Origin: Opitutaceae bacterium | GTDB taxonomy: Bacteria > Verrucomicrobiota > Verrucomicrobiia > Opitutales > Opitutaceae | Direction of reading: 5' to 3' | Length of the DNA stretch: 64,000 bases | Assembly: GCA_003164715.1 (NCBI GenBank) | Contig: PLTZ01000019.1 | Coordinates: 1 to 64,000, forward strand | Part shown: positions 26,967 through 37,477 of the stretch, piece after piece | Layout of the letters: each line of letters begins with the position of its first letter | How positions within the stretch are numbered: position 1 is the first letter of the stretch | Notes under the pieces: generated by a model | What the model saw: the letters and a program-made list of their open reading frames with translations, nothing else | What the model was told of the DNA's origin: nothing | Databases searched by the model: none | Made by a program: the position numbers and the translations under genes

Positions 26967-28325
26967 ATGAAGATCTGCTGCATCGGCGCCGGCTATGTCG
27001 GCGGGCCCACCATGGCGATGATCGCGCTCAAGGCGCCCGACGTGGAGGTCAGGGTGGTCGACATGAACGCCGCGCGGATCGCGGCCTGGAGCTCGGCGAC
27101 GCTCCCTATCTACGAGCCGGGACTCGACGAGGTGGTCCGCAAGACCCGGGGCAGGAACCTGCATTTCTCGACGGACGTCAAGGGGGCCATCGAGGCCGCC
27201 GACATCGTCTTCGTCGCGGTCAACACCCCGACCAAGAGCTACGGGGTCGGGGCGGGGCGCGCTGCCGACCTGCGCTTCATTGAGTCGGTGGCCCGGACGA
27301 TCGCCGAATGCGCGAACGGGCCGAAGATCATCGTCGAGAAGTCCACCATCCCGGTGAAGACGGCCGAGACGATCAAGGACATCCTCGCGGCCAACGGGCG
27401 AGGGATAAAGTTCCAGGTGCTGTCCAACCCGGAGTTCCTTGCGGAGGGAACGGCCATCGCCGACCTGCTCAACCCCGACCGGGTGCTGATCGGCGGGGAG
27501 CGCACGCCGGAGGGCGCGGCTGCGATGGCGGCCTTGGCCGACATCTACGCCCGGTGGGTCCCCCGCGACCGGATCATCACCACGAACCTCTGGTCCTCGG
27601 AGCTCTCGAAACTGGTGGCGAACGCCTTCCTCGCCCAGAGGATCTCGTCCATCAACTCGATCTCGGCGCTGTGCGAGGCGACGGGCGCGGACGTGGACGA
27701 GGTGGCCAACGCCATCGGCCGGGACTCGCGCATCGGTCCGAAGTTCCTGAAGGCCTCGGTCGGCTTCGGCGGATCGTGCTTCCAGAAGGACATCCTCAAC
27801 CTGGTCTACCTGTGCGAGCACTTCGGGCTGCCCGAAGTGGCGGGTTTCTGGGAGGGCGTCGTGAAGATGAACGAATGGCAGAAGCACCGGTTCACGGCCA
27901 GGATCGTGAAGGCGCTCTACAACTCGGTCGCCGACAAGAAGATAGCTGTGCTCGGCTTCGCCTTCAAGAAGGACACGAACGACACGCGGGAATCCGCGGC
28001 GATCGCCGTGTGCCGCGACCTGATCGCCGAGCAGGCGCGGGTGACCGTGTACGACCCCAAGGTGCCCGAGGACGAGATCCGGCGCGACGTGCTGGGCAAG
28101 GACGGCGCCAACCCGCTGCTCTCGGTCGCCTCGAGCGGCTACGATGCCGCCGTCGGCGCCCACGCCCTGGTAATCGCGACGGAATGGGACGAATTCAAGG
28201 CGCTCGACTTCGAGAGGATCTACGGGGTGATGTCCAAGCCGGCGTTCGTGTTCGACGGGCGCAACATCCTCGACCTGCAGAAGCTCAGGGCCATCGGATT
28301 CCGCGCCGCGGGGATCGGGAAGTAG
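26967..28325 (+). CDS. UDP-glucose 6-dehydrogenase, animal-like type
   Basis: UGDH oxidises UDP-glucose to UDP-glucuronate using two NAD. The N-terminal Rossmann motif [19 protein letters not shown], the catalytic cysteine in [20 protein letters not shown], and [16 protein letters not shown] are present. The wording of these motifs (also [24 protein letters not shown] and [19 protein letters not shown]) follows the animal/plant UGDH branch much more closely than the short bacterial Ugd proteins. The length of 452 also fits that branch. ATG 26967 is chosen because the Rossmann fold starts at residue 2. It stands alone between ftsH and the convergent alr gene, six bases away. UDP-glucuronate could feed the polysaccharide cluster beginning about 11 kb downstream. 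Confidence 0.93.
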   Translation: MKICCIGAGYVGGPTMAMIALKAPDVEVRVVDMNAARIAAWSSATLPIYEPGLDEVVRKTRGRNLHFSTDVKGAIEAADIVFVAVNTPTKSYGVGAGRAADLRFIESVARTIAECANGPKIIVEKSTIPVKTAETIKDILAANGRGIKFQVLSNPEFLAEGTAIADLLNPDRVLIGGERTPEGAAAMAALADIYARWVPRDRIITTNLWSSELSKLVANAFLAQRISSINSISALCEATGADVDEVANAIGRDSRIGPKFLKASVGFGGSCFQKDILNLVYLCEHFGLPEVAGFWEGVVKMNEWQKHRFTARIVKALYNSVADKKIAVLGFAFKKDTNDTRESAAIAVCRDLIAEQARVTVYDPKVPEDEIRRDVLGKDGANPLLSVASSGYDAAVGAHALVIATEWDEFKALDFERIYGVMSKPAFVFDGRNILDLQKLRAIGFRAAGIGK

Positions 28326-28331
28326 GCGGTC

Positions 28332-29489
28332 CTAGGTCCCGAGTGCCGTCCGGTAGACGCGGGGCACGCGCTTGGTGACCGAGCAGAGCGTCTCCCACGG
28401 TATCGTGTCCGCCCAGCGGCTGAATTCCCCGATCGAGATCTCGCCGCCGCCCTGGCGCCCGACCAGCACGGCCTCGTCGCCGCTCGCGACGTCCCCGACG
28501 TCGGTGACATCCACGATGGTCTGGTCCATCGTCACGCGCCCGAGGACCGGGCACCGGGTGCCGTTGATCAGGACGCTCGCCTTGTTGCTCACCGAGCGCG
28601 GGATCCCGTCGCCGTAGCCCGCGCAGAGCACCGCGGTCCTCGTGTCCCGGGTGAGCGTACGCGTGCGCCCGTAGCTCACCGTCGTTCCCGAGGGCAGGCG
28701 CTTGACGATCCCCACGCGTGTCCGAAAGCTGAATACAGGCTCGGTCCTCACCTGCGCCAGGAAGGAGCTGGGGTGGGGCAGGATCCCGAACTGCAGGAGC
28801 CCGACCCGCACCGCGTTGAAGGGGCTCGCCCCGGGCATCGTCTCCAAGCCGGCGCTGTTGTCCGCGTGGATGAAGAGCCCCCCCGGGGCCGGCCGGTCCA
28901 GACCGCACGTGGCCAGAACGCCGAGAAAGCGCCGCCGCTGCTCCTCGGTGAAGGCCGCGTCGTCATCGGGGCTCGCGAAATGCGTGAACACGCCGGCGAG
29001 CCTCAGGTGCTCCGCGCCGGATATCCGGCGGAGGAGCGCGGGTGCCTCCTCGTACCAGACGCCGAGCCTGCCCATTCCGGTGTCGACCTTGAGATGCACC
29101 GAAACGGGCCGCCGCGCGGCCTTTCCGGCGGCGTCCATCCGCGACACCTCGTCCTCGGTCGACACGGTCACGGCCAGCCCGTATTCGGCGGCGAACCGGT
29201 CCTCGTCGGGAAGCAGCGGGCTCAGGAGCAGGATAGGCCAGCCCGGGCCCAGCTCGCGCAACTGGGCGGCCTCGGTCAGATTCGCGACCGCGAAGAGGTC
29301 GGCGCCGGCGTGCATCAGCCTGCCGGCGACGTGCTGGAGGCCGTGGCCGTACGCGTCGGCCTTGACGACCGCGACGTAGCGGATGTGGGCGGGGAGCGAC
29401 CCGCGTATCAGGCGCAGGTTGCGCTCGATCGCCGCCAGGTCGATCTCGGCCCAGCAGCGAAGGGGAAGCGTTGAGTGTGACGGGATCAC
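28332..29489 (-). CDS. alr: Alanine racemase
   Basis: Alr makes D-alanine for peptidoglycan using pyridoxal phosphate. The N-terminal barrel carries the PLP lysine in YVAVVKADAYGHG, then VHLKVDTGMGRLG and FTHFASPDD. The C-terminal domain has VSYGRTRTLTRDTRTAVLCAGYGDGIPR, and the MDQTIVDV segment follows. I place the start at GTG 29489, which overlaps the stop of tsaB (GTGA) and gives 385 residues. The track's 559-residue ORF includes a shadow of tsaB. There is no ATG between the tsaB stop and the start of homology. Confidence 0.92.
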   Translation of the reverse strand: MIPSHSTLPLRCWAEIDLAAIERNLRLIRGSLPAHIRYVAVVKADAYGHGLQHVAGRLMHAGADLFAVANLTEAAQLRELGPGWPILLLSPLLPDEDRFAAEYGLAVTVSTEDEVSRMDAAGKAARRPVSVHLKVDTGMGRLGVWYEEAPALLRRISGAEHLRLAGVFTHFASPDDDAAFTEEQRRRFLGVLATCGLDRPAPGGLFIHADNSAGLETMPGASPFNAVRVGLLQFGILPHPSSFLAQVRTEPVFSFRTRVGIVKRLPSGTTVSYGRTRTLTRDTRTAVLCAGYGDGIPRSVSNKASVLINGTRCPVLGRVTMDQTIVDVTDVGDVASGDEAVLVGRQGGGEISIGEFSRWADTIPWETLCSVTKRVPRVYRTALGT

Positions 29490-30118
29490 GGCGCCCTGTG
29501 GATTTGCGGGACCCATTTCGCATAGGAGGGCTCCTGGTGCAGGAACGCGTCCGGGTCCCGGGTCTCGCGGAAGAGGTCGGCGTCCGCCACGGCGGGCGAC
29601 GAGAAGAGGGTGGCGAGGTCGTAGGGGGCCGTCGCGGTGCCTGGGGGCAGCGCTTCCCAGTGCCGGAACCCTTCGGGGGTCATGAGCTCGCCGGAAAGCT
29701 CGGCCGCGGGGACGCGCAGGAGGGGCCCGCCCATGTGCAGGCAGTGCCACAGACCCCGGCGGGCGTCGGCGATGATCCCGACCTCGGGCCGCCCCACGGC
29801 GCGGGCGACGACGGCCAGTCCGACGTACGCGAAAAGGGGCCTCTGCCCGAGGGCGTCCCACACCCGCAGGGCCATCGCCGAGGAGCGGATCCCGAGGATC
29901 GAGCCGGGGCCCTCGCAGAAAGCGAACGCCGCCACGCTGCCAAAGTCGACCGCAAGCTCGTCCAGGCACTCGAAGAGGCAGACCCCAGCCTCCCCGCGGC
30001 GTGCCGACCACCGGGGCCCCTCCCCCCCGCCGAGGAGCCCGGCCTGGACCCGCTCCGAGGCGGCGTCGATCAGGAGGAGCGGCGGGTGTTCGCTGAGAAT
30101 CTGGCTAAGGCTGGGCAT
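29486..30118 (-). CDS. TsaB-like threonylcarbamoyladenosine synthesis protein
   Basis: TsaB is the non-catalytic scaffold that pairs with TsaD to make t6A37 in tRNA. The protein shows the ASKH-like start LLLIDAASERVQAGLL and the family's central glycine-rich turn as FCEGPGSILGIRSSAMALRVW. It shows weaker similarity towards the end (YAKWVPQIH, where TsaB often has YLR). The usual GPGSFTGLRIG wording is altered, and the 210 residues are slightly short. ATG 30118 is preferred over 30163 because the fold begins about 15 residues later. It is coupled to alr by a GTGA overlap and divergent from tig. Confidence 0.75.
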   Translation of the reverse strand: MPSLSQILSEHPPLLLIDAASERVQAGLLGGGEGPRWSARRGEAGVCLFECLDELAVDFGSVAAFAFCEGPGSILGIRSSAMALRVWDALGQRPLFAYVGLAVVARAVGRPEVGIIADARRGLWHCLHMGGPLLRVPAAELSGELMTPEGFRHWEALPPGTATAPYDLATLFSSPAVADADLFRETRDPDAFLHQEPSYAKWVPQIHRAP

Positions 30119-30187
30119 CTTGCGAATCCAACGAAACGCCTCGGGAGGCGCCCCGGCAAGCACGGTTCGCGGCCGTCCAATCCGGCA

Positions 30188-30215
30188 TTGACCCGACCCG
30201 CCCGAAACCTACGCT
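30188..30215 (+). promoter_or_regulatory. Possible tig-clpP-clpX promoter
   Basis: TTGACC (30188-30193) is followed after 16 bases by TACGCT (30210-30215). It lies in the divergent gap between tsaB and tig. The -35 is good and the -10 poor. Confidence 0.3.
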
Positions 30216-30226
30216 GAACCCTCACT

Positions 30227-30238
30227 CTTTGCGCAAAG
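30227..30238. promoter_or_regulatory. Perfect 12-bp palindrome in the tig leader
   Basis: CTTTGCGCAAAG is an exact inverted repeat just downstream of the possible tig promoter and 20 bases before the GTG start. It could be an operator. It could also be chance; no second copy is seen nearby. Confidence 0.25.
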
Positions 30239-30257
30239 CACCCTCCGCATCCACGCC

Positions 30258-31574
30258 GTGAACGTCCAACTGAGCACCGTCTCCGACTCCCGCAAGAATC
30301 TCGTCGTCACCCTCGACAAGGATGAGGTCGACACCGAGCACAGGGCGGTCGTGGGCGAGTATGTCCGGCAGGCGCGCCTGCCCGGCTTCCGCCCGGGAAA
30401 GGCCCCCGAGGCCCTGGTTATCAAGCGGTTTGCAAAGGAGATCGCTGAGGAATTCAAGCAGAAGGTCGTGACCAAGGCCTACCGGAGCGGCCTGGACAAG
30501 GAGAAGCTCGATGTCCTGAGCGTCGTCAGCGTCGAGGAGGGGACCATCGAGCCCGGGCTCTCCGCCGCGGTCACGGTGGTCGTCGACGTGCGGCCGGACT
30601 TCTCGCTCCCCGACTACGTCGGGCTGCCTACGCAGATAGCGCCGGTCGACCCGACCGACGCCGAGATCGACAGCGTCATCCAGGCGCTGCGCTCCGAGGG
30701 GGCGGACTTCAAACCCGCGGAGCGCGCCGCGCAGAAGGGCGACTATGTTAAGCTCGCCTACGAGGGCTCCGTCGACGGCAGGAAGATCGCGGAGATCGCC
30801 GGGGACAAGCAGCTCTACGCCAAGGTGCCCCAGACTTGGGAGGAGGTCGAGGGCTCGAACGAAGGGATCATCCCAGGGCTCGGCATGCACCTCGCGGGGG
30901 TCTCCAAAGGTGACAAGAGGAGCGTGCGCATCGTCTTCCCCGCGGATTTCCAGCCGGTGCCCGCGCTGGCGGGCAAGACCGCCGAATACGCCCTCGAGAT
31001 CCAGGAGGTCCGCGAGCGGATCCTCCCCGAACTGGACGAGAAGTTCTTCAAGGCGCACCAGGCGGACAGCCTCGAGGCCTTGAAGGGCCAGATCCGCGCG
31101 AACCTGAAGCTCCAGAAGGAGCAGAGGAACCGCGCCGCCCAGCGCAACCAGGTCACCCAGGCGCTGGCGGACCGGGTCAGCTTCGAGGCCCCGGCCAGCC
31201 TGGTCGAGGCCGAGACCCAGGGCGTCCTGCGCCAGTTCATCGAGGAGAACATGCGCCGCGGCATCCCGGCCGAGCAATTTGAGAAGGGCAAGAAGGAGCT
31301 GTTCGAGGGCGCCCGCAAGGCCGCCCTCGGCCGCATCAAGGTCCAGCTCATCCTCGCCAAGGTCGCGGAGGCGGAGAAGCTCACGGTCTCGGAGCGCGAC
31401 ATCGACATGTACATCCGGCGCGAGGCCGTCCGCTCCAACCAGAGGCCGGACAAGGTCGCCAAGGACCTGGCGAAGAGCCGCGACGCCCTGCGTTCGGTGC
31501 AGCAGTCCATAATTCTCGACAAGGCGGTTGATTTCCTGGTGTCCAAGGCTACGTTCACGGTCACATCGCCTTGA
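30258..31574 (+). CDS. tig: Trigger factor
   Basis: Trigger factor is the ribosome-bound chaperone that meets nascent chains. The N-terminal ribosome-binding domain shows the signature [18 protein letters not shown] (usual GFRxGK). An FKBP-like domain (about 150-235: [17 protein letters not shown]) and a long helical C-terminal chaperone domain follow. The start is GTG ([17 protein letters not shown]), and the 438-residue length is standard. It is the first gene of the tig-clpP-clpX group, and its stop overlaps the clpP TTG start (TTGA). Confidence 0.95.
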   Translation: MNVQLSTVSDSRKNLVVTLDKDEVDTEHRAVVGEYVRQARLPGFRPGKAPEALVIKRFAKEIAEEFKQKVVTKAYRSGLDKEKLDVLSVVSVEEGTIEPGLSAAVTVVVDVRPDFSLPDYVGLPTQIAPVDPTDAEIDSVIQALRSEGADFKPAERAAQKGDYVKLAYEGSVDGRKIAEIAGDKQLYAKVPQTWEEVEGSNEGIIPGLGMHLAGVSKGDKRSVRIVFPADFQPVPALAGKTAEYALEIQEVRERILPELDEKFFKAHQADSLEALKGQIRANLKLQKEQRNRAAQRNQVTQALADRVSFEAPASLVEAETQGVLRQFIEENMRRGIPAEQFEKGKKELFEGARKAALGRIKVQLILAKVAEAEKLTVSERDIDMYIRREAVRSNQRPDKVAKDLAKSRDALRSVQQSIILDKAVDFLVSKATFTVTSP

Positions 31575-32191
31575 GCTACTACGTACCCATCGTCCTCGAG
31601 AACACCGGCCGCGGAGAGCGGTCGATGGACATCTATTCGAGGCTCCTGAAGGACCGGATCATCTTCATTGGCACGCCCATAGACGACATGGTGGCGAACC
31701 TGGTCATCGCCCAGCTCCTCTACCTGCAGATGGAGGACGCGAAGAAGGACATCCACCTCTACATCAATTCGCCGGGCGGCGTGGTGACCGGCGGGATGGC
31801 GATCTACGACACGATGAATTTCCTGCAGTGCGACGTGCAGACCTTCTGCATCGGCATGGCGGCGAGCATGAGCACCGTGCTGCTCGCGGCGGGCACGAAG
31901 GGCAAGCGCTTCGCGCTGCCCAACAGCCGCGTGATGATCCACCAGCCCTCGGGCGGAGCGGGCGGCCAGGCCGCCGACATCGCGATCGCCGCGAAGGAGA
32001 TCCTGCGCTGGCGCAAGACCCTGAGCGAGGTGATCGCCCGCCACACCGGGAAGGCGCAGGAGCAGGTCGACAAGGATTCGGACCGCGACTACTACATGAG
32101 CGCGCTCGAGGCGAAGGACTACGGGATCGTGGACCACGTCGTGGCCTCCACGCGGGAGGCCGAGACCCTGGTGGTGAAGACCGCCGCCTGA
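31571..32191 (+). CDS. clpP: ATP-dependent Clp protease proteolytic subunit
   Basis: ClpP forms the tetradecameric serine protease chamber fed by ClpX. The catalytic serine lies in [16 protein letters not shown], the histidine in [12 protein letters not shown] and the aspartate in the [20 protein letters not shown] region. The N-terminus [24 protein letters not shown] is typical. I use the TTG start that overlaps the tig stop (TTGA). There is no earlier in-frame ATG, and a downstream ATG (MDIYSRLL) would lose conserved residues. The length is 206 residues. Confidence 0.95.
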   Translation: MSYYVPIVLENTGRGERSMDIYSRLLKDRIIFIGTPIDDMVANLVIAQLLYLQMEDAKKDIHLYINSPGGVVTGGMAIYDTMNFLQCDVQTFCIGMAASMSTVLLAAGTKGKRFALPNSRVMIHQPSGGAGGQAADIAIAAKEILRWRKTLSEVIARHTGKAQEQVDKDSDRDYYMSALEAKDYGIVDHVVASTREAETLVVKTAA

Positions 32192-32255
32192 GGGCCCCTG
32201 GGCTGGGCAGATTCCGCCCTCGACAGCGCCTCGGGCAGATCCAGACTCCCCAGCC

Positions 32256-33545
<1,290 letters not shown>

Positions 33546-34178
33546 CGCGAGTGGCCCCGATTTGCCCGGCCGCCGCTGGCGTGCGCAAAGGGCGGCCCGG
33601 GTGCTGCGCTGCAGGCGTGAGCCTAGCGGGACGGTGCGCACCTCCTCGGCGCCAGCGGCGCTCAGATGATTGTCGTCCACGTGGAAGACGCTTCGCCCGG
33701 CCGCATATCGAATGGAACGGCCCGGCTCATAGAAAGGCAGATCCGCGCTGGGCACCTGCAGGTTTGGGGAATAGGACATCTCCCTGTTCGCGATCGCGAC
33801 GGGCTCGTTCCCAGGGCGTTCATTCGCGGCAGGCTTCATCCTCGATAGCCCTTTTGCGGCCCCAATTTGCCAGGATATGTACTCCCGCGGGTTTATGTCG
33901 CCACCTGACGGTATCCGGATTTGGGTGCGACGTGGATTCGCGTCGCTTCAACGAAGATTTGGTGAGAATATGAGACGATGCGTACATTGTACCGGAGCGG
34001 CTTCATAACCAATTGCCGATACGGTCACTTTGTCGTGTGGATCTGACCAGCAAGGATTCTTCATATGTGCAGTGACGATCCAAGTCTAGGGCGAAGCCAA
34101 GTTCTCAACGGAAACGCCGGGCGAGACATAGGCGGCGCGGGTGCCGCAAAATCGGCAGGAGCAGTTGGCGATGCGACG
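33546..34178. other. Non-coding stretch after clpX containing a decayed gene
   Basis: About 630 bases carry no intact gene. The first 80 bases have no recognisable content. The minus-strand SGNH-type remnant (33630-33950) fills the middle. The rest (33951-34178) becomes A/T-rich and leads into the membrane-protein gene; I see no clear promoter. Confidence 0.5.
33630..33950 (-). pseudogene. Remnant of an SGNH-hydrolase / OafA-type acyltransferase C-terminus
   Basis: Reading the minus strand from about 33947, right after an in-frame TGA, gives an open frame through INPREYISWQIGAAKGLSRM and ends with SVFHVDDNHLSAAGAEEV. The last piece closely matches the DxxHLS catalytic block found at the end of SGNH domains fused to O-acyltransferases. 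The N-terminal membrane domain, the GDSL/SGNH block I and a start codon are missing, and the sequence after the HLS block turns into noise. This supports a truncated, dead fragment. The family assignment rests on this short motif. Confidence 0.45.
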
Positions 34179-35777
34179 ATGCGGAGACTTCCATGTCTAG
34201 TGTTAGTCACGGCACTTGCCGGCGGGGCGATCTTGATAGGTGCAACTGGTCCGGTGCCGATTCTGTATGCTGCCAGTGACGTCGCCATCTATCTCGACGC
34301 CTGCTACAATGTATCAAAACACCTCGTTCTCGGACGGGATTTCTTCAGCCCGATAGGGCCGTCGGCATTGCTTCCAACGGCGTTGGCCATGCGCCTTGGC
34401 GGGGCTACGGTGGGTGCATTGGCATACGGCGCCATTTTGGCTTGGTTGGGTTACGGAACCGTGGCGTGGCTGACGGCGCGATCACGAATGAATCACTGGT
34501 TAGCTGTTGGATTTGCGCTTTTCGCAGCGGCAACAGCCTCTGCACCATATTCGCTGGATTTTGGCTCCTGGCGGGCACTGTCCTATTCATTGCTATATAA
34601 TCGAATGGCTTGGACAGCCATTTGTATTGCCGCTGTCCCGGCCTTTCTGCCTGCCGAGAAGCAACTTAATCAGCGGGAATGGACCTTGTTCGGATATGGG
34701 GCTTGTGCGGCCCTGCTTGCCTTAAATAAGCCGAACTACCTTCTTATGCTGGCGCCCCTGACGCTCTGGATCCTAGGGCCCGAGGTAGGCACATGGAGGA
34801 AACTGTTAGCGAAGCTCGGTGGATTCATTTCGGGCGCAATCCTTGCGGCGACGGTAATCTGGCTCTGCGTGCCGTACGATCCAATCGGGATCTTTCGGGA
34901 GACGTTTGAGATGGGCAGAGGTGCTCCTGTTGACCTTCTTTATTACACGCTCAAGCGGTCGTTGCTGGAGAATTGGGTTCCGTTCGGATGCCTGGCGTGT
35001 TGTTGGATAGCATTCGTAGCTCTATCATCAAAAGGCAAAGTTCGGCGGGTCGCTTGGAAGTCGTTCTTACTATTCCTCGCCGTATCAACATGCGTGTTCC
35101 TGGCAAACACGACTAATTGTCAGTTTAAGGAGTTTCCGGTGTTCGGCGCGTTTGGCTGGATTCTGGCGGCGATCTGTATGCGAGGATGGAAGCGTGGTCG
35201 TGGCATCGCCGTTCTCGCTGCGGTTGGTGTCGCCATGGGCGTTGCCTTCGCCTGGCAACCCTGGATTTCGTTTCCCTATTCATTCGTGGCTAAGTACCTC
35301 CGCCCTCCTCGGACAGGCGATGCGTTAGCGGTTAACTCATATCGATGGGCTGGGATGCCTATGCAGCATTTCCCAACCGAAGAGTCCGATGCATCGTTTG
35401 ACTCCGATAAGTCCGCTGCGGACTACGCGAATTGGCTGAACGACGGCTTAGCGCTCTTGTCTCGGTTTCGCCCGCAGCAATGCAGGGTGCTCAGTCTGGA
35501 TTGGAGCAACCCATTTCCATTTGCTCTTGGATTGGATCCTTTGATTGGCGAACAAGTTGCATGGCACGTTGGCCGAACGCTGGGGCCGCTACATCACCCT
35601 GATATGGGACACCTGCTTGCGCAGGCGGGCGTCGTGATGGAGCCGAAGAGGCCGGGACAACCATTGTCTACGGGTCTCAAACGAGCACTTATACTCGAAA
35701 GATTGAACGCAGACTTCCGCGTGATGGGTGAAAGTGCCTGTTGGAGAATATGGGTGCGCGTTTCAACGCAGCATTAG
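34179..35777 (+). CDS. Multi-spanning membrane protein, possibly GT-C-type glycosyltransferase
   Basis: I cannot name this gene. The product (532 residues from ATG 34179, MRRLPCLVLVT; the ORF track starts 38 codons earlier) has roughly ten or eleven hydrophobic spans up to about residue 390, then a soluble C-terminal domain. The first loop has an acidic start and the segment VLGRDFFSPIGPSALLPT, which recalls the first periplasmic loop of GT-C lipid-linked glycosyltransferases. That is an analogy only. The gene is much A/T-richer than its neighbours (sampled lines 50% and 58% G+C against 68% in clpX). It lies beside a decayed acyltransferase fragment, so it probably came by transfer. Confidence 0.65.
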   Translation: MRRLPCLVLVTALAGGAILIGATGPVPILYAASDVAIYLDACYNVSKHLVLGRDFFSPIGPSALLPTALAMRLGGATVGALAYGAILAWLGYGTVAWLTARSRMNHWLAVGFALFAAATASAPYSLDFGSWRALSYSLLYNRMAWTAICIAAVPAFLPAEKQLNQREWTLFGYGACAALLALNKPNYLLMLAPLTLWILGPEVGTWRKLLAKLGGFISGAILAATVIWLCVPYDPIGIFRETFEMGRGAPVDLLYYTLKRSLLENWVPFGCLACCWIAFVALSSKGKVRRVAWKSFLLFLAVSTCVFLANTTNCQFKEFPVFGAFGWILAAICMRGWKRGRGIAVLAAVGVAMGVAFAWQPWISFPYSFVAKYLRPPRTGDALAVNSYRWAGMPMQHFPTEESDASFDSDKSAADYANWLNDGLALLSRFRPQQCRVLSLDWSNPFPFALGLDPLIGEQVAWHVGRTLGPLHHPDMGHLLAQAGVVMEPKRPGQPLSTGLKRALILERLNADFRVMGESACWRIWVRVSTQH

Positions 35778-36306
35778 GCGAACGGACAGCTTTTCCCAAT
35801 GCCTAGTCGACTCGGCCGGCACCGAATGACTGATGTCAACCCTATCCCGTCGGACAAGGGTAGCCACCTAGTCGCCGTTCCCTAGGGCCTGACTGGCCAA
35901 GCTCATCTCTCGAAGGCGTCTGCATCATCAATGCGGAGGCCGATCGGGAGGGCTTTGAACGCGACGTCGCTGGTCTCGCAAGGTCGATCGGCCGGAACCA
36001 GATTGTTGTGCCCTAACCGGAACGTATCCACTGGGCCTATCCGTGCCTTGAATACGGCTGTTACCGAGTGCTGGGGGAATGCTTCGGCATCGCCGACACA
36101 TCTTCGGTGGCCCCTAGTCTAGGCCTCTCGCCTCAGGAGCGGCCTGCCGGTGAGGTCCCCGCGGCGACCCTTAGAGCAATCGAACAGGGTCCGTCTGTCC
36201 GGGCGCGCCTTTGATTCCGAGGCGCCGGCGCGCTCGTCCGACCGGAAGACCTGAACGGGGCGGGTTGGCGGCGCTGTTCCGGCGGACGCATTCGGGCCGC
36301 CGGGGC
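35778..36306. other. Gene-free, relatively A/T-rich stretch
   Basis: About 530 bases lie between the membrane protein and the M42 peptidase. No intact gene is seen. A plus-strand frame from about 35865 to 36214 reads like protein (for example SLEGVCIINAEADREGFERD, then HWAYPCLEYGCYRVLGECF) but is broken by a TAA and has no start. It may be a second decayed gene, though I cannot name a family and chance is possible. Confidence 0.35.
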
Positions 36307-37374
36307 TCACCAGTTGCGGTAGTCTCCCTTCGCGACGCCCTTTGCAAACTCGACAAACAGCTTTACGCAGCGTTCCACATCCTCGAGGTCGACGACCTCG
36401 CTCGGCGTGTGCATGTAGCGCAGGGGGATGCTCACGAGCCCCGTCGCCACCCCTCCGCGGGCCACCTGGACGGCGCGGGCATCGGTACCGGTGGGCCGCG
36501 GGTCGCTCTCCACTTGGTAGGGGATCTTGAGCTTCTTGGCTGCCTTGACGAGGCCGTCGTAGACCTTGGGGTTGATGTTGGGGCCGCGGCAGAGAATCGG
36601 GCCGCCGCCAAGCTTGGTCTCCCCGTACTTGCGGTTGTCGCAGTCGGGATGGTCGGTCGCATGTCCGACGTCGACGATCAGGGCCACCTGGGGATCTACG
36701 GAGTACCCCGAGCCGGTGGCTCCCCTCGTCCCGATTTCCTCCTGGGAGGTCGCGACGGCGACGACCCTGGCCGCGGGCTTCTTCTTCTCCTTGAAAAGGC
36801 GGATGAGGGTCTCGCCGACGATGTAGGCTCCGACCTTGTTGTCGAAGGCGCGGGCGGTGCCGACGCTTCCATGGATGAGCTCAAACTCGTGGTCGTAGGT
36901 GGCGGCGTCGCCGATCGAGATCCTCTCCAGGGCCTCCTTCTTAGTCTTCGCGCCAATGTCGATCCAGATCTCGTGGATCTCCGGCACCTTCTTGCGGTCG
37001 GCCTCGTCCATCAGGTGTATCGCCCGCTTTCCCGTGACTCCCGTGACCGTGCCGTTCGCGGTCTGGATGACAACCCGCCGGCCCGAGATCACCGTCCGGT
37101 CATGGCCGCCGATCGTGTCGAAGTAGATGAAGCCGTCCTTGTTGACATAGGTGATGATCAGGCCGAGCTCGTCCATGTGGCCCGCGAGCATGAGCGTCGG
37201 GTCGCCGGAGGGATTGAGCGTGGCTATCCGGTTCCCAAGCGCGTCTCCCGTGTAGGCGTCCGCAGCCGGCCTGACGTGGCGGTCGAAGACCGCCTGGGCC
37301 TCATGCTCGTAGCCCGAGGGCGACCGGGCGTGGAGGAGTTCCGTGAGAAATCGGGGGGGATTGTAGGACGCCAT
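36307..37374 (-). CDS. M42-family metallo-aminopeptidase
   Basis: M42 peptidases (glutamyl aminopeptidase / FrvX / TET type) are dinuclear-metal exopeptidases that form large cytosolic tetrahedral particles. The metal and catalytic residues are visible: LAGHMDELGLIITYV (His, Asp), ARAFDNKVGAYIV (bridging Asp), ATSQEEIGTRGA (catalytic and metal Glu), LIVDVGHATDHPD (Asp) and a late YMHTPSEVVD (His). ATG 37374 (MASYNPPRFLTELL) gives 355 residues, the normal size; the upstream extension in the track is not homologous. It is divergent from hisA, with 103 bases between starts. Confidence 0.93.
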   Translation of the reverse strand: MASYNPPRFLTELLHARSPSGYEHEAQAVFDRHVRPAADAYTGDALGNRIATLNPSGDPTLMLAGHMDELGLIITYVNKDGFIYFDTIGGHDRTVISGRRVVIQTANGTVTGVTGKRAIHLMDEADRKKVPEIHEIWIDIGAKTKKEALERISIGDAATYDHEFELIHGSVGTARAFDNKVGAYIVGETLIRLFKEKKKPAARVVAVATSQEEIGTRGATGSGYSVDPQVALIVDVGHATDHPDCDNRKYGETKLGGGPILCRGPNINPKVYDGLVKAAKKLKIPYQVESDPRPTGTDARAVQVARGGVATGLVSIPLRYMHTPSEVVDLEDVERCVKLFVEFAKGVAKGDYRNW

Positions 37375-37477
37375 CGTTGGATTTGGGTGAACGGCCAATC
37401 TCGCCCTGAATCGCCGCGACCGCAACGGGGAAAAAGGCCTTGGCGCGGGAGCCCGGACGTGTGAGCGTTCGCATCCC

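Noticed and set aside
24795-28163. Minus-strand ORF of 1122 residues opposite ftsH and the UDP-glucose dehydrogenase gene
   Set aside because: It is an antisense shadow: rich in Arg, His, Leu, Val and Asp with no motif, lying opposite two clearly real genes. Long antisense frames are expected at this G+C content.
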